NCBI GenBank assembly: GCA_002497895.1
Contig: DAFD01000060.1
Span: 6,401-15,845 of the forward strand
Source: Euryarchaeota archaeon UBA175
Lineage (GTDB): Archaea; Thermoplasmatota; Poseidoniia; Poseidoniales; Thalassarchaeaceae
Direction of reading: 5' to 3'
Length of the DNA: 9,445 nt
In this document: positions 1 through 6,424 of the stretch, piece by piece
How the letters are laid out: each line of letters opens with the position of its first letter
Numbering within the stretch: position 1 is the first letter of the stretch
Position numbers and translations under genes: made by a program
The notes under the pieces: model-generated
What the model was told of the DNA's origin: nothing
The model's database searches: none
What the model saw: only the letters and a program-made list of their open reading frames with translations

Positions 1-360
1 CAAGTCGACACCCTCACCACGCTCAGTTCGTTGCAGAATCCGCGCAGTCATCAAAATGTGTCCAGAAAGGATGTGACCACCGAGCTCATCACCCATGCGA
101 AGTGAGCGCTCAACATTCACCCAATCCTCCGCAACCAAGCCACCCAGGGTCGTTCGATCAAGAGTCTCAGGTATCGCATCGAAGCGAACCACCGTACCCT
201 CAATTGAGACCACAGTCATGCAAACGCCATCAAGCGCGACACTTGCTCCGACCTCGAGCCCCTCATCGAATCCAGCGAGGTCCACAACAAAACTGCGAAT
301 CTCTTCGCCGTCCTCGATGGCAGTAATCTGACTAATCCCAGCCACGATGCCGGTGAACAT
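1..360 (-). CDS. ribE: Riboflavin synthase, bacterial-type alpha chain (partial, N-terminal 120 residues)
   Basis: Riboflavin synthase dismutates two 6,7-dimethyl-8-ribityllumazine molecules into riboflavin and a pyrimidinedione that is recycled; it acts in the cytoplasm. The frame is open from ATG at 360 through the left edge, so only 120 residues are visible, about half of the usual ~210. The protein starts with the family signature MFTGIV, which fixes the start. It continues with a GASVALDGVCMTV block, a VNVERSLRMGDELGG stretch and GHILSGHI, which closes the first of the two lumazine-binding barrels and opens the second. A strong GGAGG (372-368) lies 7 bases upstream of the ATG, inside the end of ribL. 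The ribL stop is 2 bases before this start (TGA GT ATG), so the two are almost certainly co-transcribed and translationally coupled. The type is the bacterial trimeric enzyme, not the lumazine-synthase-like riboflavin synthase of methanogens. Identity is very secure; the C-terminal half is outside the window. Confidence 0.94.
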   Translation of the reverse strand, partial: MFTGIVAGISQITAIEDGEEIRSFVVDLAGFDEGLEVGASVALDGVCMTVVSIEGTVVRFDAIPETLDRTTLGGLVAEDWVNVERSLRMGDELGGHILSGHILMTARILQRTERGEGVDL

Positions 361-362
361 AC

Positions 363-821
363 TCAATCCTCCTCGTAAGGTCCGCCAGTCTCGCCCGACC
401 AAAGGTCGATGATCCGAGCAATGATTTTGCGAGTACCATCCAAATCGTCAGCCAAACCTTCGACCCGCACGACATCCACATGGCCCCAGCCATTCGAATC
501 CAGACCAGCCTTGATTGAATCACGAGAGTGTTTCTGATCGTAACCTAGTGCAATCACATCGGGTTTGACGACATCCAAGATGTCGAAGATTGGAACAGTC
601 GGTGGATTCCCGATAATCGCCTCATCGACTGGCTTCAAGCCCTGGACCATTCGCTGACGCAGGTCCTGATTAGTCACTGGTTCGTGTTTCTGCTTGCGAA
701 CCGTATCATCGTGTGCGACTACGACCACGAGTTCGTCCCCGAGTGACTTTGCTTGCTCAACATAGTGCAGGTGGCCGGCGTGCAGCAGGTCGAAAACCCC
801 GACTGCCATGACTCTGATCAT
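363..821 (-). CDS. ribL: FAD synthetase, archaeal RibL-type cytidylyltransferase
   Basis: This enzyme transfers AMP from ATP to FMN, giving FAD and pyrophosphate, the last step of flavin cofactor synthesis. The 152-residue product matches the roughly 150-residue archaeal RibL. The nucleotidyltransferase signature is at the N-terminus: MAVGVFDLLHAGHLHYVEQA, with the HxGH motif as HAGH near residues 14-17. A DELVVVVAHDDTVRKQK segment follows, and then DVIALGYDQKHS, a typical cytidylyltransferase-fold region. I chose ATG at 821 because MIRVMAVGVFD begins where the family begins and GGGAG lies a few bases upstream. A longer in-frame TTG at 851 would add ten residues that read through that ribosome site, which is unlikely. 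It lies between ribB (62-base gap) and ribE (2-base gap). Glycerol-3-phosphate cytidylyltransferase is a related alternative, but the riboflavin neighbours favour FAD synthetase. Confidence 0.9.
   Translation of the reverse strand: MIRVMAVGVFDLLHAGHLHYVEQAKSLGDELVVVVAHDDTVRKQKHEPVTNQDLRQRMVQGLKPVDEAIIGNPPTVPIFDILDVVKPDVIALGYDQKHSRDSIKAGLDSNGWGHVDVVRVEGLADDLDGTRKIIARIIDLWSGETGGPYEED
368..372 (-). promoter_or_regulatory. Ribosome binding site of ribE
   Basis: The minus strand reads GGAGG here, followed by seven bases and then the ATG of riboflavin synthase. It lies inside the last codons of ribL, which supports coupled translation and confirms the MFTGIV start. Confidence 0.75.
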
Positions 822-883
822 CAATCTCTCCCACCCGTTGAATCCCGTCAATGCTTCGGTTGCCTCGACTCATCGCTCCGATG

Positions 884-1612
884 TTACTCGATTCCCAACG
901 CACCCAAAAGGTCCGCTCCGGTAATCATAGGAATGCCACGCTCTGACGCATACTCACGTGCTGCTGCGACGCTCAGGGCACCGTCGCCGTCTGGCTGCAG
1001 CATCTCCGCGCCGATGGTCGCGGGCACTTGGCCCGCGAGCCGCGCGATGGCCACTGCGAGTTCGGTGTGCCCCTGTCGCGTGGCCAAGCCTCCTGGGGAC
1101 TCTCGGCAAACCGGGATGTGCCCAGGTGTACGGAACTCAGCGCCGAGCAGAGCGTATGCTTCTTCGCCCGCGCTGTCTTGACCGAGAAGTTCTCCGGCTA
1201 ACTCTCCAAATCGTCGAGTTGTCAGGGCTCGGTCTCGGTCGGTGATTCCAGTGTAGGTATCACGGTGGTTGATTGAGAGAGTGAATGCTGACCGAGCATC
1301 ATATTGCAGATCATTGGTGATGAGATGGCCGAGCACAGGATTCTGTTCGACGAGGGCTGGGTGTGTGTGAATGTCCTGAAGCCAGGGTAATCCGAACATT
1401 TTGCCGATTTCATCGCCGACTGCGAGAAAGAGAAGTCCGCCGCAGTCCTTGCGCAGGGTGCGCATTACCTCTGGAGTTGCGGCGGTGGCCGGCCAAAGAA
1501 GATCGGTCTCCTTCTCGCGAAAATCCGAATCGAAGACCATCACTGGCTGGCCGGCAGCGAATGCTGCAATGACCTCGTCCACACTGGATGACACGCTCTT
1601 GGGAGAGGTCAT
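884..1612 (-). CDS. ribB: 3,4-dihydroxy-2-butanone 4-phosphate synthase
   Basis: RibB converts ribulose 5-phosphate to 3,4-dihydroxy-2-butanone 4-phosphate and formate, supplying the four-carbon unit for lumazine synthesis. The 242-residue protein is the monofunctional form with no fused GTP cyclohydrolase II, as is usual in archaea. Visible motifs are the acidic metal and substrate loop FREKETD (near residues 32-38; RExETD is the archaeal variant of bacterial RENEGD), a substrate-binding INHRDTYTGITDRDRA block, and a C-terminal FRTPGHIPV...GHTELAVAIARLAG block with the second metal-binding histidine. ATG at 1612 is the only reasonable start: an in-frame TAG lies 39 bases upstream with no other start codon between. 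No convincing ribosome site precedes it, which fits a first gene with a very short leader. It heads the ribB-ribL-ribE unit and is divergent from the GHMP kinase. Confidence 0.95.
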   Translation of the reverse strand: MTSPKSVSSSVDEVIAAFAAGQPVMVFDSDFREKETDLLWPATAATPEVMRTLRKDCGGLLFLAVGDEIGKMFGLPWLQDIHTHPALVEQNPVLGHLITNDLQYDARSAFTLSINHRDTYTGITDRDRALTTRRFGELAGELLGQDSAGEEAYALLGAEFRTPGHIPVCRESPGGLATRQGHTELAVAIARLAGQVPATIGAEMLQPDGDGALSVAAAREYASERGIPMITGADLLGALGIE

Positions 1613-1758
1613 TGATACCCTTGATTTACGGTCCCGACTTCTGACCTAGGTGCTGCCGTCACACCTCCATTGTCGAGACCATCTATCATCGATATTCAAT
1701 GCCAGATTGTTTTGTAGTTCGTCGCAGGGTTGTAATGAGTTGACCATAGGGCACGGTT
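1613..1758. promoter_or_regulatory. Divergent promoter region between ribB and the GHMP kinase
   Basis: This 146-base gap must hold both promoters, because the two flanking genes point away from each other. It contains an A/T-rich stretch at about 1682-1700 (TATCATCGATATTCAA) roughly midway between the two start codons, which could supply TATA-like elements, and a short inverted repeat at 1648-1666. I cannot place either transcription start with confidence. Neither start codon has a clear ribosome site. Confidence 0.45.
1648..1666. repeat. Short inverted repeat upstream of ribB, possible operator
   Basis: AGGTG (1648-1652) and CACCT (1662-1666) are perfect inverted arms around a 9-base spacer, 36 bases upstream of the ribB start. 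The left arm overlaps the palindrome CCTAGG at 1645-1650. A transcription factor could bind here, but five-base arms are also expected by chance. Confidence 0.2.
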
Positions 1759-2610
1759 ATGGTAACTGTCCGGGCTCCGCTCCGAGTGGATCTCACAGGA
1801 GGCTGGACCGACCTTGTACCATTCACCAATGACTTCGGGGGGGAGGTCGTCAATTTCACCATCAACAAGTACGTCACAGCCCACTCAGATGGTGCTGGTC
1901 AAGTTTCGTTCAGCTTCGATGTCCCTGCGGGCTCAGGACTCGGGACAAGCGGAGCCCTGAACGTCGCTAAAATCGCCGCACTGCAAGGTATCGAAGCGAT
2001 GTCACCAGATGAATTAGCAGAAGCCGCCTACCAAGCTGAAAATGCGGCGGGAAACCGCTGCGGTCGCCAGGATCAATGGGCCGCAACACACGGCGGTTTC
2101 AACCGATTTTTATTCATCGCTGACTCGGTCGAAAGATTGCCATTCGAGCCAGCGCCATCAGCCCGAAAATGGCTGAAAAAACATCTCCTAATCGCCCACT
2201 CGGGAATCTCTCACAAATCAGGGGATATCCAGAATCGCGTCTGGTCACGTTACGATGAGGGCGACGCTCAGGTCATCGAGGGTCTGAAGGCCATCAGACT
2301 CTCTTCCCGGACCATGGTAGATGCTCTCCAGAGAGACCAGCGACAACTGGTCGTCGAGGCTCTCAACGAGGTCTGCCGAGGGGTCGATTTGATCGATCCC
2401 TCGATACACGATCCATTCCGCTCAGTCATCGATCCATTGCTTAGCAGTGGTACGGTAATGGCTTGGAAAGCCTTGGGAGCAGGAGCGGGTGGATGCGCTG
2501 CTTTGTTGTGCAATCCGATGCATGTATCATCAGTCCGTTCAGACATCGAGAGATTAGGTTGGGAAATAATCGACTGGGATTTCGAGGAAGAAGGAGTCGC
2601 GATTTGCTGA
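1759..2610 (+). CDS. GHMP-family sugar kinase (HddA / fucokinase-like)
   Basis: Likely an ATP-dependent cytoplasmic kinase that phosphorylates a sugar or sugar phosphate. All three GHMP motifs are present in 283 residues: RAPLRVDLTGGWTD at residues 5-18, the phosphate-binding loop PAGSGLGTSGAL at 56-67, and the C-terminal GAGAGGCAAL at 240-249. The candidate catalytic base is D105 in GRQDQWAATHGGFN, a pattern shared with heptose-7-phosphate kinase and the fucokinase domain, so a sugar substrate is more likely than mevalonate or homoserine. The spacing between motif 1 and the ATP loop is only about 38 residues, clearly shorter than the roughly 85 I recall for HddA-type enzymes, so part of the N-terminal substrate region is missing. 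ATG at 1759 is forced by an in-frame TAG 12 bases upstream. There is no ribosome site, consistent with a short or absent leader. The true substrate is unknown and the neighbours do not identify it. Confidence 0.85.
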   Translation: MVTVRAPLRVDLTGGWTDLVPFTNDFGGEVVNFTINKYVTAHSDGAGQVSFSFDVPAGSGLGTSGALNVAKIAALQGIEAMSPDELAEAAYQAENAAGNRCGRQDQWAATHGGFNRFLFIADSVERLPFEPAPSARKWLKKHLLIAHSGISHKSGDIQNRVWSRYDEGDAQVIEGLKAIRLSSRTMVDALQRDQRQLVVEALNEVCRGVDLIDPSIHDPFRSVIDPLLSSGTVMAWKALGAGAGGCAALLCNPMHVSSVRSDIERLGWEIIDWDFEEEGVAIC

Positions 2611-2663
2611 GAGCGAATTATTCCGGGCGAACCCTCAAACATGGCATTAGATTCGTCCTACCC

Positions 2664-5600
2664 ATGGTAGGACGCCGTACCCTCGTTGCAAGTGCATTGA
2701 TTCTGGTACTGATTCTGCCTATGGCAGCCTCTACTTTGGTAGTCAATGAAGGCCGAGGCGGCTACGACGCTGATGGCGTTTGGACGGAAAGCGTCGAACT
2801 TCCACTTCATCATGAGTGGTGGCTTGATTGGAGCCGTGACAAGGATCATGATTCGATTGATGACCGACTGGAGTGGTTGCTTGAACAACCAGTCGATTTC
2901 CAAGAGGATTGGTGGAGACGAGCTCCTGCTGGACACGCTCGGGTCTTCATTGGTTTTGATCACCACCCGAGCGATGCGGACGTTTCGGCTCTTGAGTCGA
3001 TGGGCGTCATAGTGACTTTCAGGGCGACTTATCTCGATACGTTGGGTGCATCGATACCTCTCGAATTGATTGGTGAGGGGAGCCCGTTATTCGAGCTCAG
3101 TGGATTGGTTATGCTCGAAGATCTCGGATTGGCAGAACCTCACATGAACGAAGCCAATCCGAATATGGGAGTCAACGATGTTTGGGCTGAATACGGCTTT
3201 GATGGAACAGGAGTCACGATTGCTGTGCTCGATACAGGAGTCAGAGGAGACCACGAAGGTCTCAACGATATGGACGACGACCCATTCACTTGTATCGACG
3301 AACCTCCAAACCCTCTAGACCCGAATCCTGACCCGATTCCAGCTGATTGTGATCCGAAGGTCAAGGCATTCTACGATGCGGTATATACCGATTCAGAACA
3401 GCCAGCCAGCGAGTCATTCGATTCGGGAACTCATGGTTCTCACGTGGCTGGCATCGCTGCTGGAACCGGCGGCGGACAAGCTTCCCCCGACGGCTCCCGA
3501 TACATCGGAACAGCACCCGGAGCCTGGGTAATCAACATCCTCGCCTGTTGTGAGGGGGATATTGAGGACATCATCGAGGGCGCTCAGTGGGCCATCGACA
3601 ACAAGGATCGTCACGGTATTGACATCCTCACCTCCTCTTTGGGTGAGCAGCAATTTGAGGTTCACTTTGACAACGATGGCTCAAGCACTTGGAGCCGACA
3701 GATGGATGCTGTCGCAGAGTCCGATATCATCACCACGCTGTCTGCTGGCAACGAACTCGGTGGAATCACTGCTGCCGGTTGCAATACCATCGACAGCCCA
3801 GGAGATGCCAATCTTCCAGTCACGGTTGCATCCCTCGACAAGAATCTCGGATTGGCTATCTACTCTAGCCGAGGTTACACCTCAGATGGCCGAGTCAAGC
3901 CCGACATTTCGACCATCGGCTCAAACATCATGGCGCCAGACGCCGCGACAAATGATGGTTACACCAGCAAGTCTGGAACCAGCATGGCAACGCCCCTCAT
4001 GGCCGGAATCGCGGCTCTGATGAAGGAGGCTAATCCAGACCTCACTCATTCCGAATTCAAGGATATCCTTGCTGCCCACGCCATCGAGCGTGAGATTAGT
4101 CTAGGCGATCCTGGATTCAACGATTGCAGCCTTCTCGAGACTCGCCCTGACAACGAATTCGGCTACGGTCAGGCCGATCCGATGGCTTTCGTGGAGGCAG
4201 CAGGAAGCATCGACACATCGCTCAATGTGAGCATGGAGATCGTCACGATGCAAGAAATCGGCAATGAGAGCTACATACGTGGCTCATCATCCGGAGCAGA
4301 TGTAGGATCATCTAGCCCAGGTAGTCAGACTAGGATTGAGGTACGAGTAGGTGGCGGAGAATGGAAGATTGCGGATGATGACTCTCCACTGGATGACTGG
4401 TCAAAATGGAGCATCAAACTGGATCCGCATTCGGAGTCCGGAAACTCGACGATTTATGCTAGGCTTATCGTCGATGATGGCCACGTCTCCCCGGTCGATG
4501 CCCGTCGAGTGATACTGCTAGACCAACCTGCGTCTGCAGTCGCCTCTAGTGGGGCTAGTAGCACAAACGTACTGATTATCGGAGTCGGACTGATGCTAGC
4601 AGTCCTAGTCGGGTTCGTACTCTACAACAGAGAACAACTTACAGAAGAGTGGTTCGAAAGTCAGAGTCTGACTGAGAATAGAATCAGAAGGATGGTATCT
4701 CTTTGCGTCCTTTACTTCGCTCAGGGTTTGCCTTGGGGATTCGCCTCAGTCGCCTTCGCTGCATATCTGGCTGACAACGGACTTACTCCTCAAGAGATTG
4801 CTACACTATTCGCCACAATTGCACTGCCTTGGACATTCAAGTGGATTTGGGGGCCAGTAATTGATACGGTGAATATGCCACAATTTGGCTCTCGGAGGCT
4901 TTGGATTATTTTCGCGCAGTTCGGTATGGCTATTTCCATAGGGACTCTGCTCCTAATTCCAGACTTGAAGAACGAACTAGGTCTGGTAATCAAATTACTA
5001 TTCATTCACAATATATTCGCCTCACTTCAGGACGTAAGTACCGATGCACTGGCCGTGGACGTACTTCTCGATGATGAGGTCTCCAAGGCCAATGGGTACA
5101 TGTTTGCATCCAAGCGAGCAGGGATGATCATTGGTGGAGCCGTTCTAGGAGGATTCGCTACCAAGATAGGAATAAGGGGCATGCTATCCATCCAATTGCC
5201 ACTGCTTCTTCTGATAATGATCCTACCACTGTTCCTCTATGAGAAGCCAGGAACTCGGCTATTCCCCTGGTCCAGTAGGTCGGAGGAGGATGAAACCACT
5301 TCCTCAATAGATCAGTCTGTTGCTTCAGATTTCGTAGATGAGAATCTATACTGGGAGGACTCGGAGGAATCGAAGTGGTGGGCTGCTGTGGCCGTGGGTA
5401 AGTCCACATTCAACGAGAAAATTTCCCTTCCAGCATTTATCACTATGATATCGATATTTATCTTCATATCCGGCCTATTGTTCGCAATTGTCTCAGTGGA
5501 CTTGACAGTTCCAATTTACGGTTTGGCTAAGACAGTCGCATTCTGGGGCTTAGTACTAGCTGTAATTGTGTATTTTGTTACGACCAAACTATGGAAAACA

Positions 5601-6377
5601 GCAGACCGGTCATTGTCAGTGCCCAATCCATTTTCTTTGTTGCCCCAATCCTCTAGGAGAACTCTGGCTCAGACTAGTTTCAACTTGACCAAGGCATTCT
5701 CACTAAGATCGTCATTCTTGCTGATCTTCCTATGCCTTCTCTCTGAGCTGTACCTCTTCGTCGATCCAATCGTGCTTGACATCTTCATCAACAGGGCAGG
5801 ATGGGAGCAGGAGAAGTACAACCTTATTGTCGGTGGCGTAGTTATCTTTGCCACGATGCTTGGCCAAATCTCCGGTGGTATGCTAGGAGATAGGTACGGA
5901 GTCAGGAAGGTGGCTATGATTGGATTCACCTGTCTCGCCGCTGCAAACGCTCTGTTGGCAGTTCTACAGCCATACTGGACCAATACTGCAATCATGACAA
6001 CTTACTTGATAATCCGAGGTCTGATTAACGGAGTTGCTTGGATTTGTGTAATTGCCGTGGCGATGAAGATGACTTGGAGTAAGGTTGGAGGTACACAATT
6101 TACAGCCTATATGTCAATGTTCAACCTATCTGCTGTAATGGCCTACACATTCACAGGAACAATGCTGGATCTTTTCAATAATAACTACTCAACTGCCATC
6201 TATGTGGGGGCTGCTCTAACTATGATTACAGTGGTTTTCCTCTTCTTCATCGATCCTGATGAGTGCAATAAGGTTCTAGAGAACAAATCCGAGGATAATG
6301 AAATCATGGATGCCGATTTAGGAGAGTCCGCTTGGTGGGATGAGGATGGAGGCGGTGACCCTGTCACAGCTGCATGA
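2664..6377 (+). CDS. Secreted subtilisin-type serine protease fused to an AmpG/PAT-like MFS transporter
   Basis: A 1237-residue protein with two enzyme-scale modules in one frame. Residues 1-23 form a signal peptide (MVGRR, a hydrophobic core, then PMAAS). Residues about 90-160 resemble an inhibitor-I9-like propeptide. The peptidase S8 domain (about 165-520) has D190 in VLDTG, H257 in THGSHVAG, the oxyanion N363 in SAGN and S440 in GTSMATP, so it should be active. An acidic Pro/Asp-rich insert with two cysteines lies between D190 and H257. An Ig-like beta domain covers about 525-620 and a single helix about 635-654. After a ~20-residue charged linker comes an MFS permease starting near M677, with YFAQGLPWGF, LPWTFKWIWGPVID and SLQDVSTDALAVD matching the AmpG/acetyl-CoA transporter branch. 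I count about 14 helices, with an acidic central loop near 870-915 and an acidic C-terminus. The start at 2664 gives the signal peptide; a longer frame from 2463 would run through the upstream kinase gene. Substrate unknown. Confidence 0.88.
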   Translation: MVGRRTLVASALILVLILPMAASTLVVNEGRGGYDADGVWTESVELPLHHEWWLDWSRDKDHDSIDDRLEWLLEQPVDFQEDWWRRAPAGHARVFIGFDHHPSDADVSALESMGVIVTFRATYLDTLGASIPLELIGEGSPLFELSGLVMLEDLGLAEPHMNEANPNMGVNDVWAEYGFDGTGVTIAVLDTGVRGDHEGLNDMDDDPFTCIDEPPNPLDPNPDPIPADCDPKVKAFYDAVYTDSEQPASESFDSGTHGSHVAGIAAGTGGGQASPDGSRYIGTAPGAWVINILACCEGDIEDIIEGAQWAIDNKDRHGIDILTSSLGEQQFEVHFDNDGSSTWSRQMDAVAESDIITTLSAGNELGGITAAGCNTIDSPGDANLPVTVASLDKNLGLAIYSSRGYTSDGRVKPDISTIGSNIMAPDAATNDGYTSKSGTSMATPLMAGIAALMKEANPDLTHSEFKDILAAHAIEREISLGDPGFNDCSLLETRPDNEFGYGQADPMAFVEAAGSIDTSLNVSMEIVTMQEIGNESYIRGSSSGADVGSSSPGSQTRIEVRVGGGEWKIADDDSPLDDWSKWSIKLDPHSESGNSTIYARLIVDDGHVSPVDARRVILLDQPASAVASSGASSTNVLIIGVGLMLAVLVGFVLYNREQLTEEWFESQSLTENRIRRMVSLCVLYFAQGLPWGFASVAFAAYLADNGLTPQEIATLFATIALPWTFKWIWGPVIDTVNMPQFGSRRLWIIFAQFGMAISIGTLLLIPDLKNELGLVIKLLFIHNIFASLQDVSTDALAVDVLLDDEVSKANGYMFASKRAGMIIGGAVLGGFATKIGIRGMLSIQLPLLLLIMILPLFLYEKPGTRLFPWSSRSEEDETTSSIDQSVASDFVDENLYWEDSEESKWWAAVAVGKSTFNEKISLPAFITMISIFIFISGLLFAIVSVDLTVPIYGLAKTVAFWGLVLAVIVYFVTTKLWKTADRSLSVPNPFSLLPQSSRRTLAQTSFNLTKAFSLRSSFLLIFLCLLSELYLFVDPIVLDIFINRAGWEQEKYNLIVGGVVIFATMLGQISGGMLGDRYGVRKVAMIGFTCLAAANALLAVLQPYWTNTAIMTTYLIIRGLINGVAWICVIAVAMKMTWSKVGGTQFTAYMSMFNLSAVMAYTFTGTMLDLFNNNYSTAIYVGAALTMITVVFLFFIDPDECNKVLENKSEDNEIMDADLGESAWWDEDGGGDPVTAA

Positions 6378-6410
6378 TGAAGACTGGTTTTCCAAAGAAG
6401 GCAAATTGAT

Positions 6411-6418
6411 GGAGGGAG
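6411..6418 (+). promoter_or_regulatory. Ribosome binding site that selects the TTG start of the glutaredoxin gene
   Basis: GGAGGGAG lies six bases before TTG at 6425 and 15 bases before the first in-frame ATG at 6434. The spacing therefore favours TTG initiation. The upstream transporter gene stops at 6377, so this site falls in a 47-base gap. Confidence 0.55.
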
Positions 6419-6424
6419 TAGACC

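Noticed and set aside
822..851. Longer RibL from an in-frame TTG at 851
   Set aside because: The extra ten residues read through the probable ribosome site, and the family starts at MIRVMAVGVFD.
753..1181. Plus-strand frame antisense to ribB and ribL
   Set aside because: It lies opposite two well-supported genes and shows no family motif; it is a composition shadow.
2463..2663. A 67-residue N-terminal extension of the protease-transporter reaching into the kinase gene
   Set aside because: It overlaps the conserved GHMP motif 3 coding region in another frame, has low-quality arginine/cysteine-rich sequence, and would bury the signal peptide that starts cleanly at 2664.
3550..4020. Alternative-frame 156-residue plus-strand reading frame inside the subtilase
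   Set aside because: It overlaps the oxyanion and serine regions of the protease and is rich in Ser/Thr/Arg without motifs.
4563..4694. Frameshift or missing stop joining two separate genes by error
   Set aside because: The reading frame stays sensible throughout, with a clean helix, a charged linker and the first MFS helix and no garbled residues. A point loss of a stop cannot be excluded from one sequence, so it stays as a test in the findings.
4692..6377. Calling the permease half AmpG and assigning muropeptide recycling
   Set aside because: Motif resemblance supports the family only. The probable archaeal host lacks peptidoglycan, so the bacterial recycling role cannot be transferred.
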